Shown: positions 51,777 to 60,891 of the stretch, piece after piece | Layout: the number at the start of each line of letters is the position of its first letter | Position numbering within the stretch: position 1 is the first letter of the stretch | Origin: Streptomyces sp. NBC_00663 | GTDB taxonomy: Bacteria; Actinomycetota; Actinomycetes; Streptomycetales; Streptomycetaceae | DNA: 64,000 nucleotides | Assembly (NCBI RefSeq): GCF_036226885.1 | Contig: NZ_CP109027.1 | Span: 8,308,001 to 8,372,000 of the forward strand | Reading direction: 5' to 3' | The notes under the pieces: generated by a model | What the model saw: the letters and a program-made list of their open reading frames with translations, nothing else | Database searches by the model: none | What the model was told of the DNA's origin: nothing | Program-made: the position numbers and the translations under genes

Positions 51777-53117
51777 TCAGACCCCGCGCGGGAGCCGCAC
51801 GTAGGTCACCGTCGTCTCCACACCGCTGTCGACCAGTCGGCCCCGCGCGTCGAACGCGCCCGCGCCGTCGGTCATCCCGAAGTCGTTGTCGTTGATCAGG
51901 GCGAGCGTGTCGTGGTCCACGCGCGCGATGCCCTCGATCTTCCCGGGCACCCCCTCGACCGTCCCCAGGTCGACGACCAGCCGCTTGGCGAGCACGGGCA
52001 CGCCCGCGGCGGCCGGGTCGTCGAGCTGCTCCAGCGACGGGGACGTCGTGTCGTCGTCCCAGGGGCCGCCGACCATGTTCGCGTCGCGCTCCAGACGGAC
52101 GAGCTGGAGCCGCGCGGCCTTGTCGGTGCGCTCCTCGACCAGCAGCCGGTCGCCGCCCACCGCGACCACCGAGGAGATCTTCAGCTCGGAGGTGTCGTCC
52201 TCGCCCGGGTCGACGACCCCCACCGGGTCGAAGCGGTACGCGTACTCGGCCGTGACGGCCTTCTTCCTGGGCGAGAACCGCAGCAGCCGGGTCGTGCGCG
52301 ACGCCTCGCCCGCGTCGGTGTCCGGGAGCGACAGCGGGCTCTGCACCGCCATCACGAGGTCACCGCCCGGGAGTTGGGCGAGTCCCTCGAAGCCCCGGTT
52401 GATCTTCCGGTGCAGCAGCACCGAGGGCAGCGCCTCGACCACCGGGTAGTCGGTGCCGGTGAGGTTCAGCCCCCGGGGCACGTACCGGGTCAGCACCCTC
52501 CCGCGCGCGGAGACGTGCACGAGCGAGGGGCCGTACTCGTCGACGAGCCAGAAACTCCCGTCCGCGGCGCGCACGATGCCCTCGGTGTCCAGCCCGTTCG
52601 GGTCGTACGCCAGGCGCGTCCCCGCGTCATAGGTGTACGGCGCCTCGTCGCGCCCCTCCTGGTTGGCCAGCCCGGTGACCGGCTTCCCGGAAGAGGTCGT
52701 GATCGCAAGGGCGTCCAGCACCTCGACGGTGCCCCCGGAAACCTTGATCCTCACGATCGCCGGGTCGAAGCCCGGCACGGGGAACGTGCGGCGCTTCTTG
52801 CCGTCGACCTTGATCTGGCCGTTGGGGCCGCGGTCGGTGACGGTCCAGAACTCGCCCTTGCGGCCCGCCGGGTAGAGGTCGCTGCCGATGCCGCCGAGGT
52901 CCACGCTTCGGTCGTCGCCGACCGTGCCGGGGAGCAGAGCGTTGCTGAACGTGCCCAGGGGGATGTCTCCGAGGGTCGCGGTGCGCGTCACGTGCGCCGC
53001 TTCGGGCGCGGCGCCCTCGGCGGGGGCGGCAGCCACGAGCGCGGCCAGTACGGCCAGGGGCACGCCCGCCGAGAGGGATCGGTGGACGCGGCGCCGGCCG
53101 GTGGCGTGCGGGGACAT
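51777..53117 (-). CDS. Secreted esterase-like phytase family protein
   Basis: A 446-residue exported protein. The first 40 residues are a Sec signal (VHRSLSAGVPLAVLAALVAA with AxA sites). The mature part matches the esterase-like activity of phytase domain: GRKGEFWTVTDRGPNGQ, DTEGIVRAADGSFWLVDEYG and NRGFEGLAQLPGGDLVMA strands of a beta-propeller. Activity on phytate or phosphodiester is inferred from the family only. The ATG at 53117 follows AGGAGG. It is monocistronic, downstream of the SWIM gene but separated by about 140 bases. Confidence 0.88.
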   Translation of the reverse strand: MSPHATGRRRVHRSLSAGVPLAVLAALVAAAPAEGAAPEAAHVTRTATLGDIPLGTFSNALLPGTVGDDRSVDLGGIGSDLYPAGRKGEFWTVTDRGPNGQIKVDGKKRRTFPVPGFDPAIVRIKVSGGTVEVLDALAITTSSGKPVTGLANQEGRDEAPYTYDAGTRLAYDPNGLDTEGIVRAADGSFWLVDEYGPSLVHVSARGRVLTRYVPRGLNLTGTDYPVVEALPSVLLHRKINRGFEGLAQLPGGDLVMAVQSPLSLPDTDAGEASRTTRLLRFSPRKKAVTAEYAYRFDPVGVVDPGEDDTSELKISSVVAVGGDRLLVEERTDKAARLQLVRLERDANMVGGPWDDDTTSPSLEQLDDPAAAGVPVLAKRLVVDLGTVEGVPGKIEGIARVDHDTLALINDNDFGMTDGAGAFDARGRLVDSGVETTVTYVRLPRGV

Positions 53118-53257
53118 CGGGCCTCCTGGGAACAAGTGCGATGACAGCGGCCAGATTTGGGCCCCGCACGGAACGCCGTACGTCCGCCGGGTGAACGGAG
53201 CGTGACGGGGGCTCGTCGAGCTCGCGCGCAGCACCTCGACGGGCCCCGGCCCGTGGG

Positions 53258-54532
53258 TCAGCCGGTGGGGGCGGCCTCCTCCGCCGAGGCCAGGGCCGTC
53301 GCCGGGTCGTGGGCCGGCGCGCCGGCAGGCACCCAGCGTCCCCGCTCCTCCCGATACGGCCACCAGCGGCCGTCGCGCCCCAGACGCAGCTGGCTCCCGG
53401 TGCCGGGGACGGTCCAGCGATCGCCCCGCGCGGTCAGCGGCGGCCGTTCGTCGTCGTCCCATGCCGCGTCGAGCACGGCACGCGCGCGTGCGAGCTCCTC
53501 GCCCACCACAGCGCGCTCCTCCTCCAGCACGGACAACGCGGCCACCCCGCCGTACCGCCACGCGCGTACGGCCGCCGCGAGACCCTCCATGTCCCGTCCC
53601 GACCCTGCGGCCAGCCGCTCGGCCACGGCCGGGCCGGGGTCGCCCAGCGCAAGGCGGACCGCGTCCTGCCCGAGCGTCAACTCCTCGGGGCTGCCCTGTC
53701 CACGCCGCGCCTCCAGCAGCAGACGGTGCGCCTCCGCTGCGGTCCGGGCGGCCAGGAACTCCAGGGCGGCAGGGTCGACGCCGGGCGGGGGCGGTGTCTC
53801 GGTGTCCAGGGACGGCGGTGTGCCCGGCCCCTCGGGAAGCTCTGGCGGCTCCGGCAGCGGCGGCAGGATGCCCCCGGCCACGAAGGCCTCCGCCGCGTCC
53901 ACACCCTCGCGAAGGTCGGACGCCTCGACCGGCGCGGGCGCGGCGGTGCGGGCCTGGAGGTCGTCCAGCAGGGCGCGTTCGGCGCGTCCCCGCATCAGGA
54001 GCAGGACGAACGGATCCTGGTCCAGCAGCCGCGCCACCTGGTAGCAGAGCGCCGTCGTGTGCCCGCAGTGGTCCCAGGCACCGCAGTCGCACCGCGGCTC
54101 CAGATCGCCCAGCCCCGGCAGGAGTTCGACGCCCGCTGCCGCCGCGTCCTCGACCAGGTGCGGGGGCATCTCGCGGTCCAGGAGCGCCGCGATGTGCCCG
54201 GCACGCTCCACGGCCGTCTCCAGGAAACGGTCCCACTGTTCGCCGGACAGCTCCTCCAGCAGCACGTCCGCCCGGTGCGGGGTGCGGTCGCGGTCCTGGA
54301 CGACGGCCGTGATCCGCCCCGGCCGCACCGACACCGCGCCGACGGCCCCCGCGCGCGCGAGCCTGCGGCCGGTCTTCACCTGCTGCGAGTCGAGAGCGGT
54401 GTCCTCCAGCGCCTTCAACCAGGCCTGCCCCCACCAGGTCTGCGCGAAGCCGCGCCCCTGCGCGGGCGGGAACGCGGCGAAGGTCCGCTCCGTTGTCCCG
54501 TCGTACGGGTCCGTCTCGTCGTACGTGTTCAT
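53258..54532 (-). CDS. SWIM zinc-finger protein coupled to SNF2 helicase
   Basis: A 424-residue protein with a SWIM finger CDCGAWDHCGH (Cys148, Cys150, Cys156, His158; CxCx5CxH). SWIM domains bind DNA or protein and often sit next to SNF2 ATPases in bacteria. The C-terminal half is helical with proline-rich linkers, and no catalytic motif is seen. Its ATG overlaps the stop of the helicase gene (54529-54532), showing direct coupling. Function is probably as the substrate-binding partner of the helicase, but the process is not known. Confidence 0.9.
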   Translation of the reverse strand: MNTYDETDPYDGTTERTFAAFPPAQGRGFAQTWWGQAWLKALEDTALDSQQVKTGRRLARAGAVGAVSVRPGRITAVVQDRDRTPHRADVLLEELSGEQWDRFLETAVERAGHIAALLDREMPPHLVEDAAAAGVELLPGLGDLEPRCDCGAWDHCGHTTALCYQVARLLDQDPFVLLLMRGRAERALLDDLQARTAAPAPVEASDLREGVDAAEAFVAGGILPPLPEPPELPEGPGTPPSLDTETPPPPGVDPAALEFLAARTAAEAHRLLLEARRGQGSPEELTLGQDAVRLALGDPGPAVAERLAAGSGRDMEGLAAAVRAWRYGGVAALSVLEEERAVVGEELARARAVLDAAWDDDERPPLTARGDRWTVPGTGSQLRLGRDGRWWPYREERGRWVPAGAPAHDPATALASAEEAAPTG

Positions 54533-57420
54533 CGCGCGCCCCCTCGCAGTGCGACCAGGTCGGCCAGTTCCGCGTCCGTCAGTTCGGTGAGTGCCGCTTC
54601 TCCGGTGCCGAGCACCGCGTCGGCCAACTCCCGTTTGCGGCTGAGCATGTCGGCGATACGGTCCTCGATCGTGCCCTCGGCGATCAGCCGGTGCACCTGC
54701 ACGGGCCGGTCCTGGCCGATGCGGTACGCCCGGTCGGTGGCCTGCGCCTCGACGGCGGGGTTCCACCAGCGGTCGTAATGCACGACGTGCTCGGCCCGGG
54801 TCAGGTTCAGCCCGGTGCCGGCCGCCTTCAACGACAGCAGGAAGACCGGCACTTCACCGTCCTGGAAGCGCCGCACCATCGCCTCGCGCGTGGCGATCGG
54901 TGTACCGCCGTGCAGGAACTGCGTGGACACGCCGCGCGCGGCCAGGTGCCGCTCGATGAGGCGGGCCATCTGCACGTACTGGGTGAAGACCAGCACGCCC
55001 GCCCCTTCGGCCAGGATCGTGTCGAGCAGCTCGTCGAGGAGCTCCAGCTTGCCGGAGCGTCCGGCGATCGTGGGCCGCTCCTCCTTGAGGAACTGCGCGG
55101 GGTGGTTGCAGATCTGCTTCAGGCCGGTGAGCAGCTTCACGATCAGTCCACGGCGCGCCATGGCGTCGGCGCCGGAGATCTCCGCGAGCGTCTCGCGCAC
55201 CACCGCCTCGTACAGCCCCGCCTGTTCCGTGGTGAGCGAGACGGCACGGTCGGTCTCCGTCTTCGGCGGCAGCTCGGGGGCGATCCCCGGGTCGGACTTG
55301 CGGCGACGCAGCAGGAAGGGCCGTACGAGCCGGGAGAGCCGCTCGGCGGCTGCCGGGTCCTGGCCACCCTCGACGGGCTGTGCGTAGCGGCTGCGGAAGG
55401 TGCCGAGGCGCCCCAGCAGACCCGGGGTGGTCCAGTCGAGGATGGCCCACAGCTCGGACAGGTTGTTCTCCACCGGGGTGCCGGTGAGCGCCACACGCGC
55501 GCGTGCGTCGATGGAACGCAGTTGCCGTGCCGTCGCCGAGTACGGGTTCTTCACGTGCTGGGCCTCGTCCGCCACGACCATGCCCCAGGACACGTCGGCC
55601 AGCCGGCCCGCGTCGAGCCGCATCGTGCCGTAGGTGGTGAGGACGAACTCCCCGTCGGCCAGGGCGTCCAGGTCGCGGCGCGGCCCGTGGAAGCGGCGCA
55701 CGGGCGTGCCGGGGGCGAACCTCTCGATCTCGCGCTGCCAGTTGCCCATCAGGGACGTCGGACACACCACGAGCGTGGGACCGGCGGCCGAGGGCTCCGT
55801 CTGCCGGTGCAGATGCAGGGCGATGAGGGTGACGGTCTTGCCGAGTCCCATGTCGTCGGCGAGACAGCAGCCCAGCCCCAGGGCGGTCATCCGGGCCAGC
55901 CAGTCGAGGCCGCGCCGCTGGTAGTCGCGCAGGGTCGCCGCGAGCGCCGCGGGCTGTCCGACGGGCTCCTGCGCCTCCGGGTCCGCGAGCCGCGCCCGCA
56001 GGCTCGCCAGCCACCCCGTGGGCTCTACGTCGACCCGGCGGCCGTCGACTTCCGTGGAACCGGTGAGAGCTGCGGCGAGCGCGTCGATCGGGGTGACCTT
56101 GCGGTCCTGCTGGGCGCGGGCCCGGTGTACTTCCCGGGGATCGACGAGGACCCACTGGTCGCGCAGTCGCACGACGGGGCGGTTGGCCTCGGCGAGCCGG
56201 TCCAGTTCCTCACGGGTGAGCCGCTGGTCGCCCAGCGCGAACGACCAGTTGAACGCCAGCAGCGCGTCGGCGGACAGGAACGACGGCGTGTCCGCGAGGG
56301 TCCTTCCGGGGCCGGACTCCTCGTCCGGTGGGCCGACCACCGCGCGGGCCGTCAGCTTGCGGGCCAGCGCTTTGGGCCAGTGCACCTCGACCCCGGCGGC
56401 GCCCAGTGCCCGGGCGCCGTCCGTGAGGAGGTCGGTGATCTCGTCGTCGGCGAGTTCGACGGCGTCCGGCACGCTCGCCGACAGCAGGGGCGTGAGCGGG
56501 GGCCAGGCGCGTGCCGCGCGGCGCAGCGCGAGCAGGGCGTCCATCCGCGCGCGCGGGCCGAACGCACGCTGGGCACCGGTCCACACCGCTGACGCGTCCG
56601 CGATCAGGCCCGGCTCGCTCACGCTGTGCACCTGCGGTACGGCGCGGAAGGCCAGGCCCTCCTGGTCCTGTGTCGCCGCCTCAAGACCGGGCACCTCGAT
56701 CCGCAGCGACAGCCGTACACCGGCGTCATGCCCCGCGGCGACATCGGAGGCCCAGGCGCGGTACTCGGGCACGTGCTGCGGCTCGCGTGCCGCGTAGGCG
56801 GGGCCGCCCGTCACGAGCGAGGCGGCGGGGGAGCGGGGCAGGGCGTCGGCCACCGCGTCCAGGAAGGCGCGCAGCAGCCGCTCGGGATCGGGCAGGCGCA
56901 GGGAGCCGGCCTCGCCCGACGGCTCGCGGGCGCCCGCAGGCTCGCGGTCGGCCAGAGGCACGGCGTGCGCCTCGGGTGGCATCGCTGCGGCGAGTGCGCG
57001 CAGGCGCTCCACGTCCTCGGTGCGCAGCGGACCCGCCCGCCACGCGTCGTGATCGCTCTCGGACAGGCCCGGCAACAGCAGTCCGCGGGCCGCGAGTTGG
57101 AGGGCGTGCACGGCGGCCGTGCCCCAGAACACGGCTGCCCGGTGTCCGTCGGCCACGGCACGCGCACGCGTGAGGACGGGCAGCGCCGAGCGCATCGGCA
57201 ACAGCACCGCCGGCACGGTCACCGCCTCGACCCCCTCCTCGCCGGGCACGACGACGGTCATGTCCGCCGCGGTCCCCGACGCGACGCCGGGAGGGGCGTC
57301 GACCTCGGGGTCCCAGAAGGCGACGCGACCGGTGCGGGCCGGGTCGCCGGGTACGAACACGGCACAGCAGCGGGCCAGTCGGGAGATCTCGGACGGTGTC
57401 GCCGCGGGGATCCTCGGCAC
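54529..57420 (-). CDS. SNF2-family DEAD/DEAH helicase (bacterial Swi2/Snf2)
   Basis: A 963-residue superfamily 2 ATPase. The last 500 residues carry motifs I (DDMGLGKT, Lys about 528), II (VADEAQH), III (ALTGTPVENN), a RIGQDRPVQVHRL motif VI, and a SNF2 C-terminal lobe. The N-terminal 450 residues are a separate, less conserved domain. The start is uncertain: a GTG at 57420 sits 12 bases after GAGGAG and is used here, but a GTG at 57522 would add 34 residues. It is coupled to the SWIM gene and may move along DNA in repair or chromosome remodelling. Confidence 0.92.
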   Translation of the reverse strand: MPRIPAATPSEISRLARCCAVFVPGDPARTGRVAFWDPEVDAPPGVASGTAADMTVVVPGEEGVEAVTVPAVLLPMRSALPVLTRARAVADGHRAAVFWGTAAVHALQLAARGLLLPGLSESDHDAWRAGPLRTEDVERLRALAAAMPPEAHAVPLADREPAGAREPSGEAGSLRLPDPERLLRAFLDAVADALPRSPAASLVTGGPAYAAREPQHVPEYRAWASDVAAGHDAGVRLSLRIEVPGLEAATQDQEGLAFRAVPQVHSVSEPGLIADASAVWTGAQRAFGPRARMDALLALRRAARAWPPLTPLLSASVPDAVELADDEITDLLTDGARALGAAGVEVHWPKALARKLTARAVVGPPDEESGPGRTLADTPSFLSADALLAFNWSFALGDQRLTREELDRLAEANRPVVRLRDQWVLVDPREVHRARAQQDRKVTPIDALAAALTGSTEVDGRRVDVEPTGWLASLRARLADPEAQEPVGQPAALAATLRDYQRRGLDWLARMTALGLGCCLADDMGLGKTVTLIALHLHRQTEPSAAGPTLVVCPTSLMGNWQREIERFAPGTPVRRFHGPRRDLDALADGEFVLTTYGTMRLDAGRLADVSWGMVVADEAQHVKNPYSATARQLRSIDARARVALTGTPVENNLSELWAILDWTTPGLLGRLGTFRSRYAQPVEGGQDPAAAERLSRLVRPFLLRRRKSDPGIAPELPPKTETDRAVSLTTEQAGLYEAVVRETLAEISGADAMARRGLIVKLLTGLKQICNHPAQFLKEERPTIAGRSGKLELLDELLDTILAEGAGVLVFTQYVQMARLIERHLAARGVSTQFLHGGTPIATREAMVRRFQDGEVPVFLLSLKAAGTGLNLTRAEHVVHYDRWWNPAVEAQATDRAYRIGQDRPVQVHRLIAEGTIEDRIADMLSRKRELADAVLGTGEAALTELTDAELADLVALRGGAR

Positions 57421-57667
57421 AGGAATGCAACACTCCTCAAGTTTGACTACTCGGTGCGCGGTGGCCGACGGTACAGGACCGTCCGGGAGAACCCGGCATG
57501 ACCAGTCTGTGAGCCGGGTCACTTCGACGCGAGGATGGGTATCTCCCGTCTCAGGGACGTGTAGGGGTCGCTCCTCAGGGACGTCTCAGGGTCGTGGTGC
57601 GGAACCGCGGGAAGCGCGGGCCCGTTTTCAGGACAGAGAGCGGCAGTGGCCGCGAAGGAGGCGACAC

Positions 57668-57850
57668 ATGTCGAAGAACGCGAAGATCGCCGTAGGCGGT
57701 GTGGCGGTCGGCATCATCCTGCTGTTCTGGCTGCCGTGGTGGGCCGCGCTCCTGATAGTCCTGGGAGTCCCGGCCGCCGCGTACCTCACGCTGGACCCCT
57801 CGCAGCGGCGCAGGCTGCGCCGTGTCACACGCAAGGAGCTCGGTCGCTGA
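57668..57850 (+). CDS. Small membrane protein, unknown function
   Basis: A 60-residue protein with ATG at 57668 and GAAGGAGG six bases upstream. Two closely spaced hydrophobic helices (about 8-22 and 25-43) are followed by a basic tail (RRRLRRVTRKELG). It resembles small Streptomyces proteins of the phage-shock or membrane-anchoring type, but I recognise no named family. It lies divergent from the helicase and convergent to the tannase-like gene. Confidence 0.7.
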   Translation: MSKNAKIAVGGVAVGIILLFWLPWWAALLIVLGVPAAAYLTLDPSQRRRLRRVTRKELGR

Positions 57851-57946
57851 GACCCGTGGGTCACCGGGCCACCGCGGCCTGGGACCCGTGGGCTACCGGG
57901 CCGCCTCGGTCCGGGACCGTGGGCTACCGGGCCGTCGAAGCCCGGT
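57851..57946 (+). repeat. Three tandem 32-base direct repeats
   Basis: Units begin at 57851, 57883 and 57915, each GACCCGTGGGYTACCGGGCC (GACC-GTGGG in the third) followed by a variable 12-base part. The last copy overlaps the C-terminal codons and stop of the convergent tannase-like gene at 57924. Confidence 0.75.
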
Positions 57947-59327
57947 CGTCCAGGGCGCAGGAGTCGACCACGTCGCCGCTCGCGGGCCGGTCAATGACCC
58001 GGTCCGAGGGCGGCGGGGTGCCCCGCTCCACCCAGGTCACCAGTGCGTCGAAGGCTGTCCGGAAGCAGGGCAGGATCGGGCGCAGCCGGTCCGGATAGGT
58101 GTCGTACAGCCCGTCGACATGCGTGCCGCCCTGGACGGTGTAGTACCGGTGCAGGCGGCCCCGTCCACGCGTGTCGATCATGCGGGCGTAGACATCGGAA
58201 TCCGCCGCCTTGGGCAGCAGCGCGTCCAGATCGCCGTGCAGCGTGATCAGCGGGCGCCCGATGCGGCCGGTCAGCGCGACCCGGGCCACTGCGCGACGGA
58301 CCGCCGCGGGACGCGACGCGTAGTCGTAGGCCGCGTCCGTGGCGCAGGGCGCCAGGATCTGCTCCGTGGTCGTCCCGGCGGTCGGGCCAGGACACTCGGG
58401 GTCGTAGGCCGGGTCGAACTCGGCGCGGTAGATCTTCTGCGTGATGCCCCAGTAGGCCTTCTCGTGGTACGGCCACAGGAACTCGGAGCCATGCGTGAAG
58501 CCCGCCGCGTACATGTCCTCGTCCGTCGCCGCGCCGGTCGTCCGGGCCACGGCCGTGGGCAGCGAGGTGAGCAGGCCGGCGCCGTCCTCGGTCCACAGGG
58601 CACCTTCCCAGTCCACCCCGCCGTCGTACAGCTCCGGATGGTTCTCCAGCTGCCAGCGCGTCAGATAACCGCCGTTGGAGATCCCCGTCATGTACGTCCG
58701 CCGCGGCGACCGCCCGTAGCGCTGGGCGACGACGCGCTCGGCCGCGCGCGTGAGTTGGGTGGTGCGCGCGTTCCACTCGACGACCGCGTCGCCCGGGCGG
58801 GTGCCGTCGCGGTAGAAATCGGCACCGTTGTTGCCCTTGTCGGTCGCGGCGTACGCGTAGCCCTCGGCGAGCACCCGGTCGGAGATCGCCTTGTCCGTCG
58901 CGTACTGCCTGCGCGTCCCCGGGGCGCCCGTGACGACCAGCCCGCCGTTCCAGTGGTCCGGCAGCCGGATCACGAACTGGGCGTCGTGCTGCCAGCCGTG
59001 GGTGGCGTTGGAGTGCGAGGAGTCCGGGAAGTAGCCGTCGATCTGCATCCCGGGCACCCCGGACGGCGTCCGTGTCGCCCGGGCCGTGAGGCCCGCCTGG
59101 TCGGCCAGGTCGGTGTACGGAGTGCCGGCCAGGCCGGTCGTGGTCAGGTCCGCGAGGCAGGCGCTCTGTTGGAAGGCGGCACCCGGCACGCGGGTCCCCT
59201 CATGGCGCGCGCAGTCACCGGCCGCGACGTCCGTGTCCGCGGCGGGAGCCGGCAGGGCGAGGGCTGTCGTCAGAGCTGTCGTCACCAAGGTGGTGGCGAT
59301 GAGGGGAACACCTCGGGACACACGCAT
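57924..59327 (-). CDS. Secreted tannase/feruloyl esterase-like alpha/beta hydrolase
   Basis: A 467-residue exported hydrolase. Signal peptide at 1-29 (ALALPAPAADTD after a Thr-rich helix). The mature part has the nucleophile elbow TGISNGGY, a later HGDLDALLP with the catalytic aspartate and GGTHVDG with the histidine. Spacing and the many cysteines match the tannase/feruloyl esterase or 3-hydroxybutyrate-oligomer hydrolase groups. Expected to hydrolyse esters of phenolics or polyesters outside the cell. The C-terminus is made partly of the 32-base repeat. Confidence 0.85.
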   Translation of the reverse strand: MRVSRGVPLIATTLVTTALTTALALPAPAADTDVAAGDCARHEGTRVPGAAFQQSACLADLTTTGLAGTPYTDLADQAGLTARATRTPSGVPGMQIDGYFPDSSHSNATHGWQHDAQFVIRLPDHWNGGLVVTGAPGTRRQYATDKAISDRVLAEGYAYAATDKGNNGADFYRDGTRPGDAVVEWNARTTQLTRAAERVVAQRYGRSPRRTYMTGISNGGYLTRWQLENHPELYDGGVDWEGALWTEDGAGLLTSLPTAVARTTGAATDEDMYAAGFTHGSEFLWPYHEKAYWGITQKIYRAEFDPAYDPECPGPTAGTTTEQILAPCATDAAYDYASRPAAVRRAVARVALTGRIGRPLITLHGDLDALLPKAADSDVYARMIDTRGRGRLHRYYTVQGGTHVDGLYDTYPDRLRPILPCFRTAFDALVTWVERGTPPPSDRVIDRPASGDVVDSCALDDRASTAR

Positions 59328-59480
59328 GAGCGGCCTCCAGGACGGGGCGGGGAGTCGAGAGCTGCCCCATGGTGCGAGTGCGCCGCCGCGTCATCCATGG
59401 GTCGGGGCCACATGGAATGACGCCGCGGCATGGGTGCCCCGCGGTGAACCGCTTGTCCCGGTGAGTGCTGCCGCCCCCGC

Positions 59481-60359
59481 TCAGAGCGGCCGTACGGCCA
59501 TCTTGTCGAGCGCCTCCAACAGCCCCGGCAGTTCCGGGCCGCGGCCGACCGGGAGGACCTCGCCGGGTTCGTCGTCCAGCAGGACGAAGGCGATGTCGTC
59601 GGTCCTGGCCACCAGCGACCAGCCGGGGCCGTCCGCGCGGAGCGTGCGGGCGTCCCCGGGCGCGAACGACGACCGGACCCGGCCCAGCGGCGGCGGTGTG
59701 TCCACGTATCCGCGGGCCTCCGCGAGCACGCGCCGGATGCCCTGATGCCCTCCACTGCTTTCGGCGTTCTCGACCGGCTCGGCGCCCTCCGCCGTCTCTT
59801 CGGCCTCCCCGGCTCCCTCGGTCTCCTCGGCGTCCTTGGCCGCCCCCGGCACCGGGAACTCGGCGTCGTTGATCTGCTCCCGCCACAGAGACCACTGCAC
59901 GGCGATCTCGTCCGCGCCCAGGCGCCGCTGAGCCGGCCCCCACGTGGAGGCGTCCGGCGGCGTCAGCGGCGGTCGGTCGGCGACCTCCGGGCCGGGATCG
60001 TGCGGCGCGGGCACCCCCGGCGCCGCGACGGCCACGGCGAGCGGCCACCCCGGCAGGGCGGCGACGACCGTGTGCTCCTCGGGAGACAGGTCGTACTCCA
60101 TGCCGCAGTCCCACGACGCGATGGCGACGGCGACCAGCGAGACGTCGTCGATGACGACCGTCCAACGGGAGCCGTCGCCGTCCTGGCCGAGCACCAGGCC
60201 GTATCCGTCGGCGAGCGGCGCGAGACCGAGCGCCGCACAGGCCTCCGGATAGTCGTCGCCCAGCACGCTCGGGAACTTCGCCGGCGTCAGCAGCACCGCC
60301 GTGAGCACATAGAGCGCATCGTCCGCGGCGGCGACGGCGTCCTCGTCCGTCCCTGCCAT
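59481..60359 (-). CDS. Uncharacterised acidic protein
   Basis: A 292-residue soluble protein with no recognised motif. It begins AGTDEDAVAAADDALYVLTA and is strongly acidic, with a run of Glu/Ala/Thr repeats at about 180-205 (EETEGAGEAEETAEGAEPVE). ATG at 60359 follows GGGAGGC. The C-terminal half looks like a second globular domain (SLVARTDDIAFVLLDDE). It could be a SUKH/SMI1-like or suppressor protein, but similarity is not readable. Neighbours give no clue. Confidence 0.65.
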   Translation of the reverse strand: MAGTDEDAVAAADDALYVLTAVLLTPAKFPSVLGDDYPEACAALGLAPLADGYGLVLGQDGDGSRWTVVIDDVSLVAVAIASWDCGMEYDLSPEEHTVVAALPGWPLAVAVAAPGVPAPHDPGPEVADRPPLTPPDASTWGPAQRRLGADEIAVQWSLWREQINDAEFPVPGAAKDAEETEGAGEAEETAEGAEPVENAESSGGHQGIRRVLAEARGYVDTPPPLGRVRSSFAPGDARTLRADGPGWSLVARTDDIAFVLLDDEPGEVLPVGRGPELPGLLEALDKMAVRPL

Positions 60360-60492
60360 CCCAGCCTCCCCATCGGTTCGTCCAACGGCGCGCACCCTAG
60401 TGCGAGCGGAAGCAGCTTGTCACGACTCCCCTGCACCCCGGAGCTGCTGTTTTCCGGCCGGACGGGGCGAATCGACACGGTTTCCCCGTCCT

Positions 60493-60789
60493 TCAGGCCG
60501 CCGGCAGCCCCAGCAGGGCACGGGCCACAGCCTGCGGCGACTCGTCGCGCTCCCGCGCGAGCGCGATCACAGCCCGGCAGGCCAGCTCGCTCACCCCGAA
60601 CGACAAGGCCTCCGGCGACACCCAGCCCGCGGCCTCGTCGATCTGCTCCTGGTCGTCCTCCGCACAGGCCGACACATAGACGGCCGCGGCCTCGAACAGA
60701 TTGTGGCCGCGCCTGTCCCGGTCGCTGTCGCTCTCGGTGCGCACGGTTTTGACGAACCCGGCGAACGACTTGCGCATCCTGCCCCACAT
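60493..60789 (-). CDS. Small conserved hypothetical protein
   Basis: A 98-residue protein with a basic N-terminus (MRKSFAGFVKTVR) and a helical acidic core (AAVYVSACAEDDQEQIDEAA). No catalytic residues, signal peptide or membrane helix. It begins 102 bases from the divergent MpaB gene, sharing its control region. Function unknown. Confidence 0.7.
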   Translation of the reverse strand: MWGRMRKSFAGFVKTVRTESDSDRDRRGHNLFEAAAVYVSACAEDDQEQIDEAAGWVSPEALSFGVSELACRAVIALARERDESPQAVARALLGLPAA

Positions 60790-60891
60790 GCTGACCACCT
60801 TCCCCCTGCGTGGTTGCCGCCTCGACCGATCGTTCATCTTCCCCTGCTCAACGTAGAGTTGGAGCTTCGACGGCAGAAGGGGGACGCTGCG

